A DNA stretch of 17,260 bases from CBDTTM01 sp965363355. Lineage in GTDB: Bacteria; Bacillota; Negativicutes; Selenomonadales; Selenomonadaceae. The position numbers and the translations under genes were made by a program. Where the stretch lies: assembly GCA_965363355.1 (NCBI GenBank), contig CBDTTM010000035.1, positions 1-17,260 of the forward strand, given 5' to 3'. Position 1 is the first letter of the stretch. Each line of letters begins with the position of its first letter. Below, in pieces: positions 1 through 7,492 of this stretch. The notes under the pieces are model-generated. The model was not told where the DNA came from, searched no databases, and saw nothing but the letters and a program-made list of their open reading frames with translations.

Positions 1-113
1 CGCAGCCTTTTTATAATTAATATATATTAAATCATAGTTATAAATTATAATTAGACCGATTTTCCTACAATTTTGTAAGAAAATATATCTATAATTTTCT
101 TTCCTGTCCCCAG

Positions 114-142
114 TAGGCATTCTTCTTCGAGTTTGCTATAAT
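114..142 (+). promoter_or_regulatory. Promoter of the XRE regulator gene
   Basis: A perfect -10 hexamer TATAAT lies at 137-142 and is preceded by TGC at 134-136, which makes it an extended -10 element. The -35 position (114-119, TAGGCA) is poor, as is common for extended -10 promoters. Transcription would start near 149, leaving a leader of about 37 bases before the TTG start codon at 186. The call rests on hexamer match and position only. Confidence 0.6.
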
Positions 143-150
143 ATGAAGAT

Positions 151-186
151 GCTGTGCTATTTCGAAAAAAGGAGGCTGTGCTATTT
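151..186 (+). repeat. 12-bp direct repeat in the XRE gene leader
   Basis: GCTGTGCTATTT occurs at 151-162 and again at 175-186, a 24-base period. The Shine-Dalgarno sequence AAGGAGG (169-175) lies between the copies, and the second copy runs into the TTG start codon. The first copy begins about two bases after the predicted transcription start. It could be an autoregulatory operator or a chance duplication; nothing here distinguishes the two. Confidence 0.55.
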
Positions 187-512
187 TGACGCGAGAAGAC
201 TATATTAAATCACTGATAAAATCGCATGGATACAATTTGAAAGAATTTGCCAAGCAGATCAAGATGCCTTACACAACGCTTCTATCGATTTTGAACGGCT
301 CCGTTGGTGGAGCTGCTGTCGATAACGTTTTAAAAATCTGCTATGCTTTGCATATAAAGATTGAAGATCTCGACAAATTGACAAATGAAGCTGAGCTTCT
401 TTTCAAGCAGAAAGACAGCGACAATGAAACCGATGTTTATTTACTGAAATTGATCAGCGAACTTTCAGTGGAAAAACGAATTGCCTTAAAAATCCTGCTG
501 ACAAATATGTAA
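186..512 (+). CDS. XRE (Cro/CI) family HTH transcriptional regulator
   Basis: A 108-residue DNA-binding protein. Residues about 5-63 form a Cro/CI-type helix-turn-helix domain; the recognition region is around residues 17-36 (NLKEFAKQIKMPYTTLLSIL). A C-terminal segment (about 82-107) is predicted helical and may mediate dimerisation. The start is TTG at 186: there is an AAGGAGG ribosome binding site ten bases upstream, an in-frame stop at 144-146 blocks extension, and the next ATG is deep inside the HTH. It is the only plus-strand gene, has its own promoter, and converges on hemL across a shared terminator. The target is unknown. Small XRE proteins of this sort are often autoregulators or prophage remnants, but no phage genes are visible here. 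Confidence 0.85.
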   Translation: MTREDYIKSLIKSHGYNLKEFAKQIKMPYTTLLSILNGSVGGAAVDNVLKICYALHIKIEDLDKLTNEAELLFKQKDSDNETDVYLLKLISELSVEKRIALKILLTNM

Positions 513-526
513 TCACATATGCTGTC

Positions 527-578
527 GGCGTCAAAAAAAGGCAGGAAAGCCTATGCTCTCCTGCCTTTTTTTGACGCC
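527..578. terminator. Bidirectional intrinsic terminator between XRE gene and hemL
   Basis: A perfect 20-bp inverted repeat has arms at 527-546 and 559-578 around a 12-base loop. The GC-rich core GGCAGGA/TCCTGCC is flanked by seven A on one side and seven T on the other, so it gives a stem followed by a U tract when read from either strand. It therefore ends both the XRE transcript (stop at 512) and the tetrapyrrole operon (hemL stop at 584). Confidence 0.92.
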
Positions 579-583
579 ATTTT

Positions 584-1927
584 TTATTTACTTAAAAACT
601 CTGCGACTTTGCCGAATGCTATTTCAGCTGCAGCCAAAGTCTTCTTGATATCTTCATCGCTATGCGCCCCCGAAACAAAAAGTGTTTCAAACTGGGACGG
701 TGCTGTATAGATTCCCTGTTCGAGCATCGAACGGAAATACACTTTGAAAGCCTCCTGATTGGATGCTGCCGAAGTATCATAATCATAGACATCATTCTCA
801 TTGAAGAAAAGCCCGAACATCGAGCCCGCTTGATGAAGCTGCACTTTTACTCCAGCTCTTTTCGCCGCTGCCTGCAAGCCAAGTACGATCGTCTTGGTCT
901 TGATTGTCAGCTGGCGGCTGTAATCTGGCTGCGCAGCTTCGGGTTCATCTTCATCGATTGGCGGTTCTTCCGTCATGATTTTTAACGTTTCGATACCAGC
1001 TGTCATTGCCAGCGGATTACCGCTGAGCGTTCCTGCCTGGTAAACCGGGCCAGCTGGTGAAACCTGCTGCATGATTTCACGTCTGCCGCCATAAGCTGCT
1101 ACCGGAAGCCCGCCACCGATGATTTTGCCGAGGCAGGTCAAATCCGGACGAATGCCGTAAGCTGCTTGGGCTCCGCCTAAAGATGCACGGAATCCGCACA
1201 TGACTTCATCAAAAATCAACAAAGTTCCATATTTTTCTGTAAGCTCGCGAAGCTCAGCTAAATACCCTTGCTTTGGTAAGACAAGGCCCATATTCCCAGC
1301 TACTGGTTCAACGATGATTGCCGCGATTTCTTCACCTTGTTTTTCCATCACTTCACGAATTGCCGCCACATCATTATATGGCACAGTAATCGTATCTTTT
1401 GCTACGCCTTCTGTCACCCCTGGACTGTCTGGGACACCGAAGGTAGCCAGGCCAGACCCTGCCTTGACTAGGAGGCTATCGCTATGCCCATGGTAACAAC
1501 CGATGAATTTAACGATTTTTTCCCTACCTGTATAGCCACGAGCCAAACGCAAAGCACTCATGGTCGCCTCTGTACCAGAGTTGACCATGCGGATGACTTC
1601 GATAGACGGCATGATGCTCATGACAAGCTCTGCCAATTCCGATTCTAAAAGCGTCGGTGCTCCATAGCTTGTGCCGCGAGTCGCAGCCTCTTGCAATGCT
1701 TTGACCACACGCGGGTGCGCATGGCCGACGACCATAGGCCCCCACGAACCGATGTAGTCAATGTATTCATTGCCATCGATATCGTAGATTTTGCTGCCTT
1801 CCGCCCTTGCGATGAATGGCGGCGGACAATCCATGTTGCGATAAGAACGAACCGGACTGTTTACGCCCCCTGGCATAAGTTTTTTTGCTGCTTCAAATGC
1901 AGCATTGGATTTCTCTAAATTCAACAT
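584..1927 (-). CDS. hemL: Glutamate-1-semialdehyde 2,1-aminomutase
   Basis: This PLP enzyme converts glutamate-1-semialdehyde to 5-aminolevulinate, the second committed step of the C5 pathway, in the cytoplasm. It belongs to the class III aminotransferase fold. Visible features are the N-terminal SNAAFEAAKKLMPGGVNSPV block, NSGTEA (116-121) for cofactor phosphate binding, FDEV with D240, and the Schiff-base lysine K268 in LGKIIGGG. I chose the ATG at 1927 (447 residues) because AGGAGG (1935-1940) sits seven bases upstream; the frame could be opened by a TTG at 1954 but that has no comparable site. There is an acidic insertion at about residues 320-337 (PPIDEDEPEAAQ) that E. coli HemL lacks, which makes the protein somewhat longer than the usual 425-430 residues. 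It is the last gene of the operon, 23 bases after hemB. Confidence 0.95.
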   Translation of the reverse strand: MLNLEKSNAAFEAAKKLMPGGVNSPVRSYRNMDCPPPFIARAEGSKIYDIDGNEYIDYIGSWGPMVVGHAHPRVVKALQEAATRGTSYGAPTLLESELAELVMSIMPSIEVIRMVNSGTEATMSALRLARGYTGREKIVKFIGCYHGHSDSLLVKAGSGLATFGVPDSPGVTEGVAKDTITVPYNDVAAIREVMEKQGEEIAAIIVEPVAGNMGLVLPKQGYLAELRELTEKYGTLLIFDEVMCGFRASLGGAQAAYGIRPDLTCLGKIIGGGLPVAAYGGRREIMQQVSPAGPVYQAGTLSGNPLAMTAGIETLKIMTEEPPIDEDEPEAAQPDYSRQLTIKTKTIVLGLQAAAKRAGVKVQLHQAGSMFGLFFNENDVYDYDTSAASNQEAFKVYFRSMLEQGIYTAPSQFETLFVSGAHSDEDIKKTLAAAEIAFGKVAEFLSK

Positions 1928-1950
1928 CTCTGATCCTCCTAAAACCCTTC

Positions 1951-2940
1951 TCAACGTGCTTTTTCGTCTTCAAGCAACCACTTGACGGCATCAATCGCAT
2001 GATAGGTGATGATGATATCTGCTCCAGCGCGTTTCATGCTGGTCAGGGTTTCAAGGACGATGCGTTTTTCATCGATCCAGCCATTGGCTGCAGCCGCTTT
2101 GACCATTGCATATTCACCGCTGACATTATATACAGCGACCGGATGGTTGATGCGGTCACGGACTTCTCGTACGATATCAAGATATGCCAAAGCCGGTTTG
2201 ACCATGATGATATCTGCGCCTTCTGCTATATCAAGTTCGACTTCCTTCATGGCTTCATAGCGATTCGCCGGATCCATCTGATAAGAACGACGGTCACCAA
2301 ATTGAGGCGCAGAATCCGCTGCATCACGGAACGGACCATAATAACCCGATGCATATTTGACCGCATATGACATAATCGATACATTGATGAAACCCTCTTG
2401 GTCAAGCGCTTCACGGATAGCCGCAACACGTCCGTCCATCATATCGGACGGTGCAATGATATCGGCACCAGCCTTAGCCTGGCTTACCGCAACTTTGGCA
2501 AGAAGAGGCAGCGTCATATCATTATCGACATATTCGCCGACAAGCCGTCCACAATGTCCATGTGTCGTGTACTGGCAAAGGCAGACGTCGCCGACGATCG
2601 TAAGCTTCGGCAGTGCCGCCTTGATTGCCTGCATCGCTCGTTGCACTGGACTTGTCATATCCCAGGCACTCGAGCCGAGTTCATCTTTATATTCAGGCAA
2701 ACCAAAGATCTCTACTGCCGGAATCCCCAGTTCATAGATTTCTTTAGACAAGGCAACTGCATTGTCCACCGACAAATGATAGCATCCTGGCATGCTTGGG
2801 ATTTCTTCCTTTACATTTTCGCCCGGCACAACAAAAATCGGATAAACAAAATCCTTAGCTGACAATTGTGTCTCACACACCATACTGCGGACAGCTTCCG
2901 AAATCCGCATACGGCGCGGACGCAATTTTTGATCGATCAT
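1951..2940 (-). CDS. hemB: Porphobilinogen synthase (delta-aminolevulinic acid dehydratase)
   Basis: Condenses two 5-aminolevulinate molecules into porphobilinogen. The 329-residue length is typical. The active-site zinc cysteines are all present in CLCQYTTHGHCG (C120, C122, C130), so this is the zinc-dependent type rather than the magnesium-only type. The two Schiff-base lysines are K195 in SYAVKYASGYYGPFR and K248 in IIMVKPALAYLD. The start ATG at 2940 has AGGAG (2951-2955) ten bases upstream. It sits between cobA-hemD (64 bases upstream) and hemL (23 bases downstream). The upstream gap holds a good internal promoter, so hemB and hemL may be expressed partly independently of the earlier genes. 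Confidence 0.97.
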   Translation of the reverse strand: MIDQKLRPRRMRISEAVRSMVCETQLSAKDFVYPIFVVPGENVKEEIPSMPGCYHLSVDNAVALSKEIYELGIPAVEIFGLPEYKDELGSSAWDMTSPVQRAMQAIKAALPKLTIVGDVCLCQYTTHGHCGRLVGEYVDNDMTLPLLAKVAVSQAKAGADIIAPSDMMDGRVAAIREALDQEGFINVSIMSYAVKYASGYYGPFRDAADSAPQFGDRRSYQMDPANRYEAMKEVELDIAEGADIIMVKPALAYLDIVREVRDRINHPVAVYNVSGEYAMVKAAAANGWIDEKRIVLETLTSMKRAGADIIITYHAIDAVKWLLEDEKAR

Positions 2941-2957
2941 GATTCAACATCTCCTGT

Positions 2958-2987
2958 ATTATAATGAATTGCATTTAAACTGCAATT
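2958..2987 (-). promoter_or_regulatory. Candidate internal promoter with inverted repeat upstream of hemB
   Basis: On the minus strand a perfect TATAAT lies at 2958-2963. TTGCAG at 2980-2985 is a possible -35 with a 16-base spacer, though it matches consensus poorly. An inverted repeat, AATTGCA (2967-2973) and TGCAATT (2981-2987) around a 7-base centre, overlaps the -35 and spacer, where a repressor could block RNA polymerase. The 11-mer TGAATTGCATT at 2965-2975 recurs in the leader of the whole operon (7514-7524, opposite strand). Confidence 0.5.
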
Positions 2988-3004
2988 TTTATCTAACGCT
3001 TATC

Positions 3005-4516
3005 TTAAAGCTCCATTTTTCCAATGGCTTCGACAAGCCCGTGAATGGTATATTCTTCAGCAACAATATCCGTTTCGATTGCTAGATCCTGACAAGTCTT
3101 CGCTGTAATCGGACCAATGCAGGCCTTTTTAACGTTTGCCAAAAGCTTGGCATCGCCCCCGATGATTTTGAGCAAATTGCTGACAGTTGAAGAGCTCGTA
3201 AACGTCACTAGGTCGATTCCACCTGTTTTAAGCAAGTCTTTCACCATTGAAGCATCGGTTTCCCCGGCTATTGTCTGATAAACCGGAGCGACTTCGACTA
3301 CGGCACCGAGTTCACGAAGCTTTTCCGGCAAAATTTCACGAGCTTCCTGCGCTCTTGGAATAAGGATTTTCATGCCAGCTTCGATATCCTCTTTGAGCAC
3401 TTCAAGGATGCCTTCCGCCCTGAATTCTGCCGGAATGCGATCGGCCAATATACCATGCTCTTTAAGCTGGTTTGCCGTTGCCACACCGATTGCTGCAATC
3501 TTTGCCTTACCTAGGCTGCGTGTATCCATTCCTTTTTGCTGCAAACGAGCAAAGAAATGTTCTACCCCATTTGTGCTCGTGAAAATCAGCCAGTCATACT
3601 GCGCCAAAGAGGCAATGGCAGCATCGATCGCTGCATAGCCATCTTGTGGCTCAACAATGCGAATAGATGGGGATTCGATGCACTGCGCACCGAGTTCTTC
3701 TAGTGCTGCTGTGAGCTTCGATGCCTGTTCACGCGCTCTCGTCACCAAAACCTTTTTGCCAAAGAGTGGCCTGTTATCGAACCAAGCCAATTTTTCCCGA
3801 AGATTTACAACTTCCCCGACAATAAAGATCGCTGGCGGCTTGAGCTTGGCTTTAGCAACATCTTCGGCGGCTTTGCCTACCGTCGTCACCAAGACTTCCT
3901 GTTCCGGCTTTGTCCCCCAGCGGATAACTGCTGCCGGAGTATCTGCCGCACGCCCGTTTTCGATAAGCTTGCTCGTGATATGCGGCAAATTGCCGACTCC
4001 CATCAAGAAAACCAAGGTGTCGACTCCAGTAGACAGTTTGTCCCAGCGCATATTGGATTCGCCTTTCGTTGGGTCTTCATGGCCCGTGATAACCGCAAAC
4101 GATGTCGCTACCGCACGGTGCGTGACCGGAATCCCCGCATAAGCTGGCACAGAAATCGCCGACGTAATGCCCGGCACGATTTCAAACGGCAATTTGTTTT
4201 CCAGCAAGAGAAGCGCCTCTTCGCCGCCGCGGCCAAAAACGAATGGATCGCCACCTTTGAGACGAACGACAACCTTGCCTTCTTTCGCCTTGTCAACGAG
4301 CAACTGATTGATATCTTCCTGCCGCATCGTGTGCTGACTCGAAGCTTTCCCCACATAAATATATTCTGCAGTCTTTGGCGCATACGAAAGAATGCGTTCA
4401 TCTGCTAAACGGTCATAGACTACCGTATCCGCTTTTTTCAAGCAATCACAAGCTTTGACACTGATCAAGCGATAGTCTCCCGGACCCGCTCCTACTAAAT
4501 ACACGATACCTGACAT
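3005..4516 (-). CDS. cobA-hemD: Fused uroporphyrinogen-III C-methyltransferase / uroporphyrinogen-III synthase
   Basis: A two-domain enzyme of 503 residues. Residues 1 to about 245 are a SUMT/CobA SAM-dependent methyltransferase: glycine-rich VYLVGAGPGD at the N terminus, VVYDRL (32-37), VRLKGGDPFVFGRGGEE (84-100), and VPGITSA with a following PVTHR. It makes precorrin-2 from uroporphyrinogen III. Residues about 251-503 are a HemD domain (LFGKKVLVTRAREQ start, FTSTNGV, TFTSSSTV near the end) that cyclises hydroxymethylbilane. The fusion therefore channels two consecutive steps and is a known arrangement in Firmicutes. The ATG at 4516 has AGGAGG (4524-4529) seven bases upstream. It follows hemC after 118 bases that contain a hairpin terminator. 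Confidence 0.96.
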   Translation of the reverse strand: MSGIVYLVGAGPGDYRLISVKACDCLKKADTVVYDRLADERILSYAPKTAEYIYVGKASSQHTMRQEDINQLLVDKAKEGKVVVRLKGGDPFVFGRGGEEALLLLENKLPFEIVPGITSAISVPAYAGIPVTHRAVATSFAVITGHEDPTKGESNMRWDKLSTGVDTLVFLMGVGNLPHITSKLIENGRAADTPAAVIRWGTKPEQEVLVTTVGKAAEDVAKAKLKPPAIFIVGEVVNLREKLAWFDNRPLFGKKVLVTRAREQASKLTAALEELGAQCIESPSIRIVEPQDGYAAIDAAIASLAQYDWLIFTSTNGVEHFFARLQQKGMDTRSLGKAKIAAIGVATANQLKEHGILADRIPAEFRAEGILEVLKEDIEAGMKILIPRAQEAREILPEKLRELGAVVEVAPVYQTIAGETDASMVKDLLKTGGIDLVTFTSSSTVSNLLKIIGGDAKLLANVKKACIGPITAKTCQDLAIETDIVAEEYTIHGLVEAIGKMEL

Positions 4517-4600
4517 AAATCTTCCTCCTCTATCTATAAAAGCATAAACCTATAGCGCTGTCCTTTCATAGACAACCCTCTGTATTTTTTAGCGACAAGC

Positions 4601-4627
4601 AAAAATGAGGCTGGCGAGCAGCCCCAT
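4601..4627 (-). terminator. Hairpin with U tract after hemC (internal terminator/attenuator)
   Basis: Arms 4606-4613 and 4619-4626 pair over eight positions with one G-U wobble and a 5-base loop. On the minus strand the stem is followed directly by five T (4601-4605). It begins about eight bases after the hemC stop, inside an apparent operon, so it probably reduces rather than abolishes expression of cobA-hemD and the genes after it. Confidence 0.65.
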
Positions 4628-4634
4628 TGCTGTT

Positions 4635-5561
4635 TTATTTATCGAGCAAAAGTCCAATGTCCTGCATGATGGCAAGTCCACCGGCTGCCAGCAATTTTTT
4701 TGCCAGCTTCCGTCCTAGTTCATCCGCCTCACTCGCATCGCCAATGAGCTCATCGCGAAGCAAAGTCTTGCCATCCACCGAGGCAATGACAGCCGTCACT
4801 TGAAGGCTTCCATTTGCTTGTTTACGAGCATAGACACCTACAGGAACCTGGCAACCGCCTTCAACCGCTGCCAAAAATGCTCGTTCGGCAGCTGCGGACT
4901 GACGAGTAGCATCATCTTGTAAAAATTTGATGAGTTCAAGTATCTCCTCATCATCAGCTCTCGCTTCAATCGCCAAGGCACCTTGGCCTACAGCTGGTAA
5001 ACAGAGCGCCGGATCGATGGTCTCTTTGATACGATCGCCAAAGCCAAGGCGTTTAAGCCCCGCCGCCGCTAAAATGATGGCATCATACTCACCATCATCG
5101 AGCTTGCGCAGTCGCGTATTTACATTGCCGCGAAGATCAAGAATCGTCAAATCCGGACGAGCATGCAAAAGCTGCGCCTTACGGCGAAGGCTCGAAGTCC
5201 CGACTCTGGCACCTTGAGGAAGTTTTGCAAGACTTCCATAGATATTGCTCACCAGGCAATCCCCCGGGTCAAAGCGTTCGGTAATGACCGCAAGCGTCAA
5301 ACCTTCGGGAATCTGGGTCGGCATATCCTTTAAGCTATGCACGGCAATATCGATATCACCCGCCAGCATTTCCGTTTCAAGCTCTTTCGTGAAAAGTCCC
5401 TTACCGCCGATTTTAGCCAGCGGCGTATCAAGGATCTTATCACCAGTCGTCGCTATATGTTTGAGCTCAACGACAAGATCAGGATATTGTTTTTGCAGAC
5501 AATCCGCAATGTATTCTGCCTGCCAAAGCGCCAGCTTACTGCTGCGCGTACCGATAATCAT
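4635..5561 (-). CDS. hemC: Hydroxymethylbilane synthase (porphobilinogen deaminase)
   Basis: Polymerises four porphobilinogen units into hydroxymethylbilane. From the ATG at 5561 the protein has 308 residues, the normal length. Visible features are GTRSSKLALWQ at the N terminus, the catalytic aspartate in HSLKD (D79), the arginine-rich GTSSLRRKAQ loop that binds the substrate carboxylates, and the cysteine that anchors the dipyrromethane cofactor, C237 in EGGCQVPVG. I prefer ATG 5561, with GAGG six bases upstream, to the GTG four codons earlier at 5573, which is less well placed relative to GGGAG. Either start overlaps the 3' end of hemA (stop at 5536), so translation is probably coupled to hemA. 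Confidence 0.95.
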   Translation of the reverse strand: MIIGTRSSKLALWQAEYIADCLQKQYPDLVVELKHIATTGDKILDTPLAKIGGKGLFTKELETEMLAGDIDIAVHSLKDMPTQIPEGLTLAVITERFDPGDCLVSNIYGSLAKLPQGARVGTSSLRRKAQLLHARPDLTILDLRGNVNTRLRKLDDGEYDAIILAAAGLKRLGFGDRIKETIDPALCLPAVGQGALAIEARADDEEILELIKFLQDDATRQSAAAERAFLAAVEGGCQVPVGVYARKQANGSLQVTAVIASVDGKTLLRDELIGDASEADELGRKLAKKLLAAGGLAIMQDIGLLLDK

Positions 5562-6852
5562 CTTTTTCCTCACTTGTCTCGTGCTCCCTTAATGTATCTA
5601 ATTTGAATAAACTCCGCATCGCCTCTACATAGAATTGTTCCTGCGTCGTTCCGGCTGAACTGTTGATTTTGACCATAGGTTCACGCAAAAGCTTGCGCAC
5701 GATCATCTTCGTCATATGTTCAATAGCTCTGCGCTCATCCGCGGTGATGTCCGGCAGTTTGGTCATCGCCCGTTTGAGCTCGCGACAGCGTATGCGCTCG
5801 GCTTTATCGGAAAGCAGTGCCATGACCGGGCGGAAGGACAAATAGCGGAATTTCTCTACCAATGCGTCCACTTCCTCATTGACGATCACGACAGCCTCTG
5901 CCGCTTCATTTTCTCGTTCTTTCACATTGCGCCCGACAACTGCCTCGAGGTCATCAATGTTATAAAGCTGTACACCTTTGATTTCTGCCACATCAGGATC
6001 GACGTCACGCGGGACAGCAATGTCGACAAAGACCAAAGGTCGGCCCTTGCGGCGCGTCATAAGCTGCTGCGTTTCCCATGGTTTTATCACATAATGCGGT
6101 GCTCCCGTCGAAGTCACGACAACATCGACATCGACTGCCAATTTATAGGCTTCAGCCAAAGGAACAGCTTCTCCGCCAAACTTATCCGCCAAAATCTTAG
6201 CTTTTGGCAAACTGCGGTTTGCCACATAGATCTTTTTTATCCCCTTGGAAACAAGATGCTGTACCGTAAGCTCAGCCATTTGACCGGCACCAAAAACCAG
6301 CACATTCGAATCCGCCAAAACGCCAAACATCTTCCGCGCCAGTTCCACTGCTGCGTAGCTGACCGAAACCGGCTTAAAAGCTATGCGCGTATCCGTACGG
6401 ACTCTTTTCCCCACGGCAATTGCCCGGTGAAACAATGTGTTTAACACGGTGCTCGTCGTACCACTGTCACGAGCAATCGCATACGCCTTTTTTACCTGGC
6501 TCAAAATCTGCCCTTCACCCAGTACCAAAGAATCAAGACTCGAGGCAACCTCAAACAGATGACGGATGCAGTCTTCCCCTGTATAGCAATAGAGATAATC
6601 ATCAATCGTCTCTTCATTTCCCGCCAAATCAAATAAAAACTGCTTGAGTGTCTGCAGCTCCTCCGAATCTTCTTCCACGGCCGCATACATTTCACTACGG
6701 TTGCAGGTCGAAAGGACCACCGCCTCATCAATCGCCGCATAATCTTCTAAGTGTCTGAGCCCCTGGCTGATTCGATCCGCAGAAATAGAAAACCTTTCCC
6801 GCACTTCAACCGGAGCTGTTTTATGATTCAGACCCAAAACTACCAATTGCAT
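5536..6852 (-). CDS. hemA: Glutamyl-tRNA reductase
   Basis: The NADPH-dependent first enzyme of the C5 pathway, reducing glutamyl-tRNA(Glu) to glutamate-1-semialdehyde. It has 438 residues. The N-terminal catalytic domain starts VVLGLNHKTAPVEVRERFS and carries the nucleophilic cysteine C50 in LSTCNRSEMYA. SLDSLVLGEGQILSQVKKAY follows, then the Rossmann segment VLVFGAGQMAELTVQHL, and a C-terminal helical dimerisation domain. GGAGG lies twelve bases before the ATG at 6852. The gene overlaps its upstream neighbour by 32 bases and the downstream hemC by 26, a sign of translational coupling. In many bacteria this enzyme is the regulated step (heme feedback on protein stability); whether that holds here cannot be seen. 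Confidence 0.97.
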   Translation of the reverse strand: MQLVVLGLNHKTAPVEVRERFSISADRISQGLRHLEDYAAIDEAVVLSTCNRSEMYAAVEEDSEELQTLKQFLFDLAGNEETIDDYLYCYTGEDCIRHLFEVASSLDSLVLGEGQILSQVKKAYAIARDSGTTSTVLNTLFHRAIAVGKRVRTDTRIAFKPVSVSYAAVELARKMFGVLADSNVLVFGAGQMAELTVQHLVSKGIKKIYVANRSLPKAKILADKFGGEAVPLAEAYKLAVDVDVVVTSTGAPHYVIKPWETQQLMTRRKGRPLVFVDIAVPRDVDPDVAEIKGVQLYNIDDLEAVVGRNVKERENEAAEAVVIVNEEVDALVEKFRYLSFRPVMALLSDKAERIRCRELKRAMTKLPDITADERRAIEHMTKMIVRKLLREPMVKINSSAGTTQEQFYVEAMRSLFKLDTLREHETSEEKDDYRYAQQ

Positions 6853-7459
6853 CTCTAATCTTTGCCTCCGCTTTCTTAAGCTCTCCCCGCTTAACCAACT
6901 CTAACACCTCGGCATCCAATGCCTGCCGCCAAAACATTTCCCGATCATGGCTGCTTTCAAGCCGTGACCGCATTTCTTTTCGCAAGAGGGCGAGCTTTTC
7001 TAACCATGCTCCATATGTATCGCCAAAATCCTTTTCCAGTTCGCGCCGCAACTGCCGAGCCAAAGCCGGGCTCTTGCCGCCGGTCGAGACCGTAAGCAGC
7101 AAATCTCCGCGCCGCACTTGTGCCGGAACGGTAAAATCACTGAGATATGCTGGTTCCACCACATTGACTAGTGCACCTTCGCGCTTGCCTTCGATTGCAG
7201 CCCGGACATTCGTCTGCGAATTATTCGTCGCACAAATCACCAAAAAAAAGCCGCGTAAATCACCAGTTTCATATTTTTTTCCCAGCCAATCGATACACCC
7301 GGCTTCAACCAAATGGGCTAAATCCCCAGTGAGGACCGGAGCGATCACCATAATGCGCGCCTCCGCGGCCAAAAGCGTCTTTACCTTGCGCAGCGCAACA
7401 TTCCCTCCGCCAAGCACAACACAAAGACGGTTTTTTAAATCAAGATTTATCGGATACAC
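6821..7459 (-). CDS. Precorrin-2 dehydrogenase / sirohydrochlorin ferrochelatase-like protein (CysG N-terminal / Met8p type)
   Basis: A 212-residue NAD-binding protein that should oxidise precorrin-2 to sirohydrochlorin, and may also insert iron to give siroheme. The N terminus (YPINLDLKNRLCVVLGGGNVALRKVKTLL) has the glycine-rich dinucleotide-binding loop. VPAQVRRGDLLLTVSTGGKSPALARQLR matches the substrate-binding block of the family, and the C-terminal 60 residues are helical. The start is GTG at 7459 with AGAGGTGA just upstream. Against the E. coli CysG sequence as I recall it, the catalytic Asp104 position is Glu102 here (NVVEP instead of NVVDAP) and Ser128 is Thr126. Both changes are conservative, but chelatase activity is uncertain. 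It is the first gene of the operon and supplies the step after CobA. It corresponds to YlnF/SirC or the CysG(B) half. Confidence 0.9.
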   Translation of the reverse strand: MYPINLDLKNRLCVVLGGGNVALRKVKTLLAAEARIMVIAPVLTGDLAHLVEAGCIDWLGKKYETGDLRGFFLVICATNNSQTNVRAAIEGKREGALVNVVEPAYLSDFTVPAQVRRGDLLLTVSTGGKSPALARQLRRELEKDFGDTYGAWLEKLALLRKEMRSRLESSHDREMFWRQALDAEVLELVKRGELKKAEAKIRDAIGSFGSES

Positions 7460-7492
7460 AAGTTCACCTCTCTTGCCAAATATCTTTTCTGG

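Noticed and set aside
1..20. Possible right half of a terminator from a gene to the left
   Set aside because: CGCAGCC followed by five T looks like the end of a hairpin terminator, but the other arm would lie outside the window.
1928..1954. Longer hemL start at 1954 (TTG overlapping the hemB stop)
   Set aside because: The nine extra residues do not resemble HemL, and the ATG at 1927 has an AGGAGG site at ideal spacing that would lie inside the longer version.
5716..6444. 242-codon open frame on the plus strand opposite hemA
   Set aside because: Antisense to a well-recognised gene, cysteine/histidine/arginine-rich composition typical of a shadow frame, no ribosome binding site and no recognisable domain.
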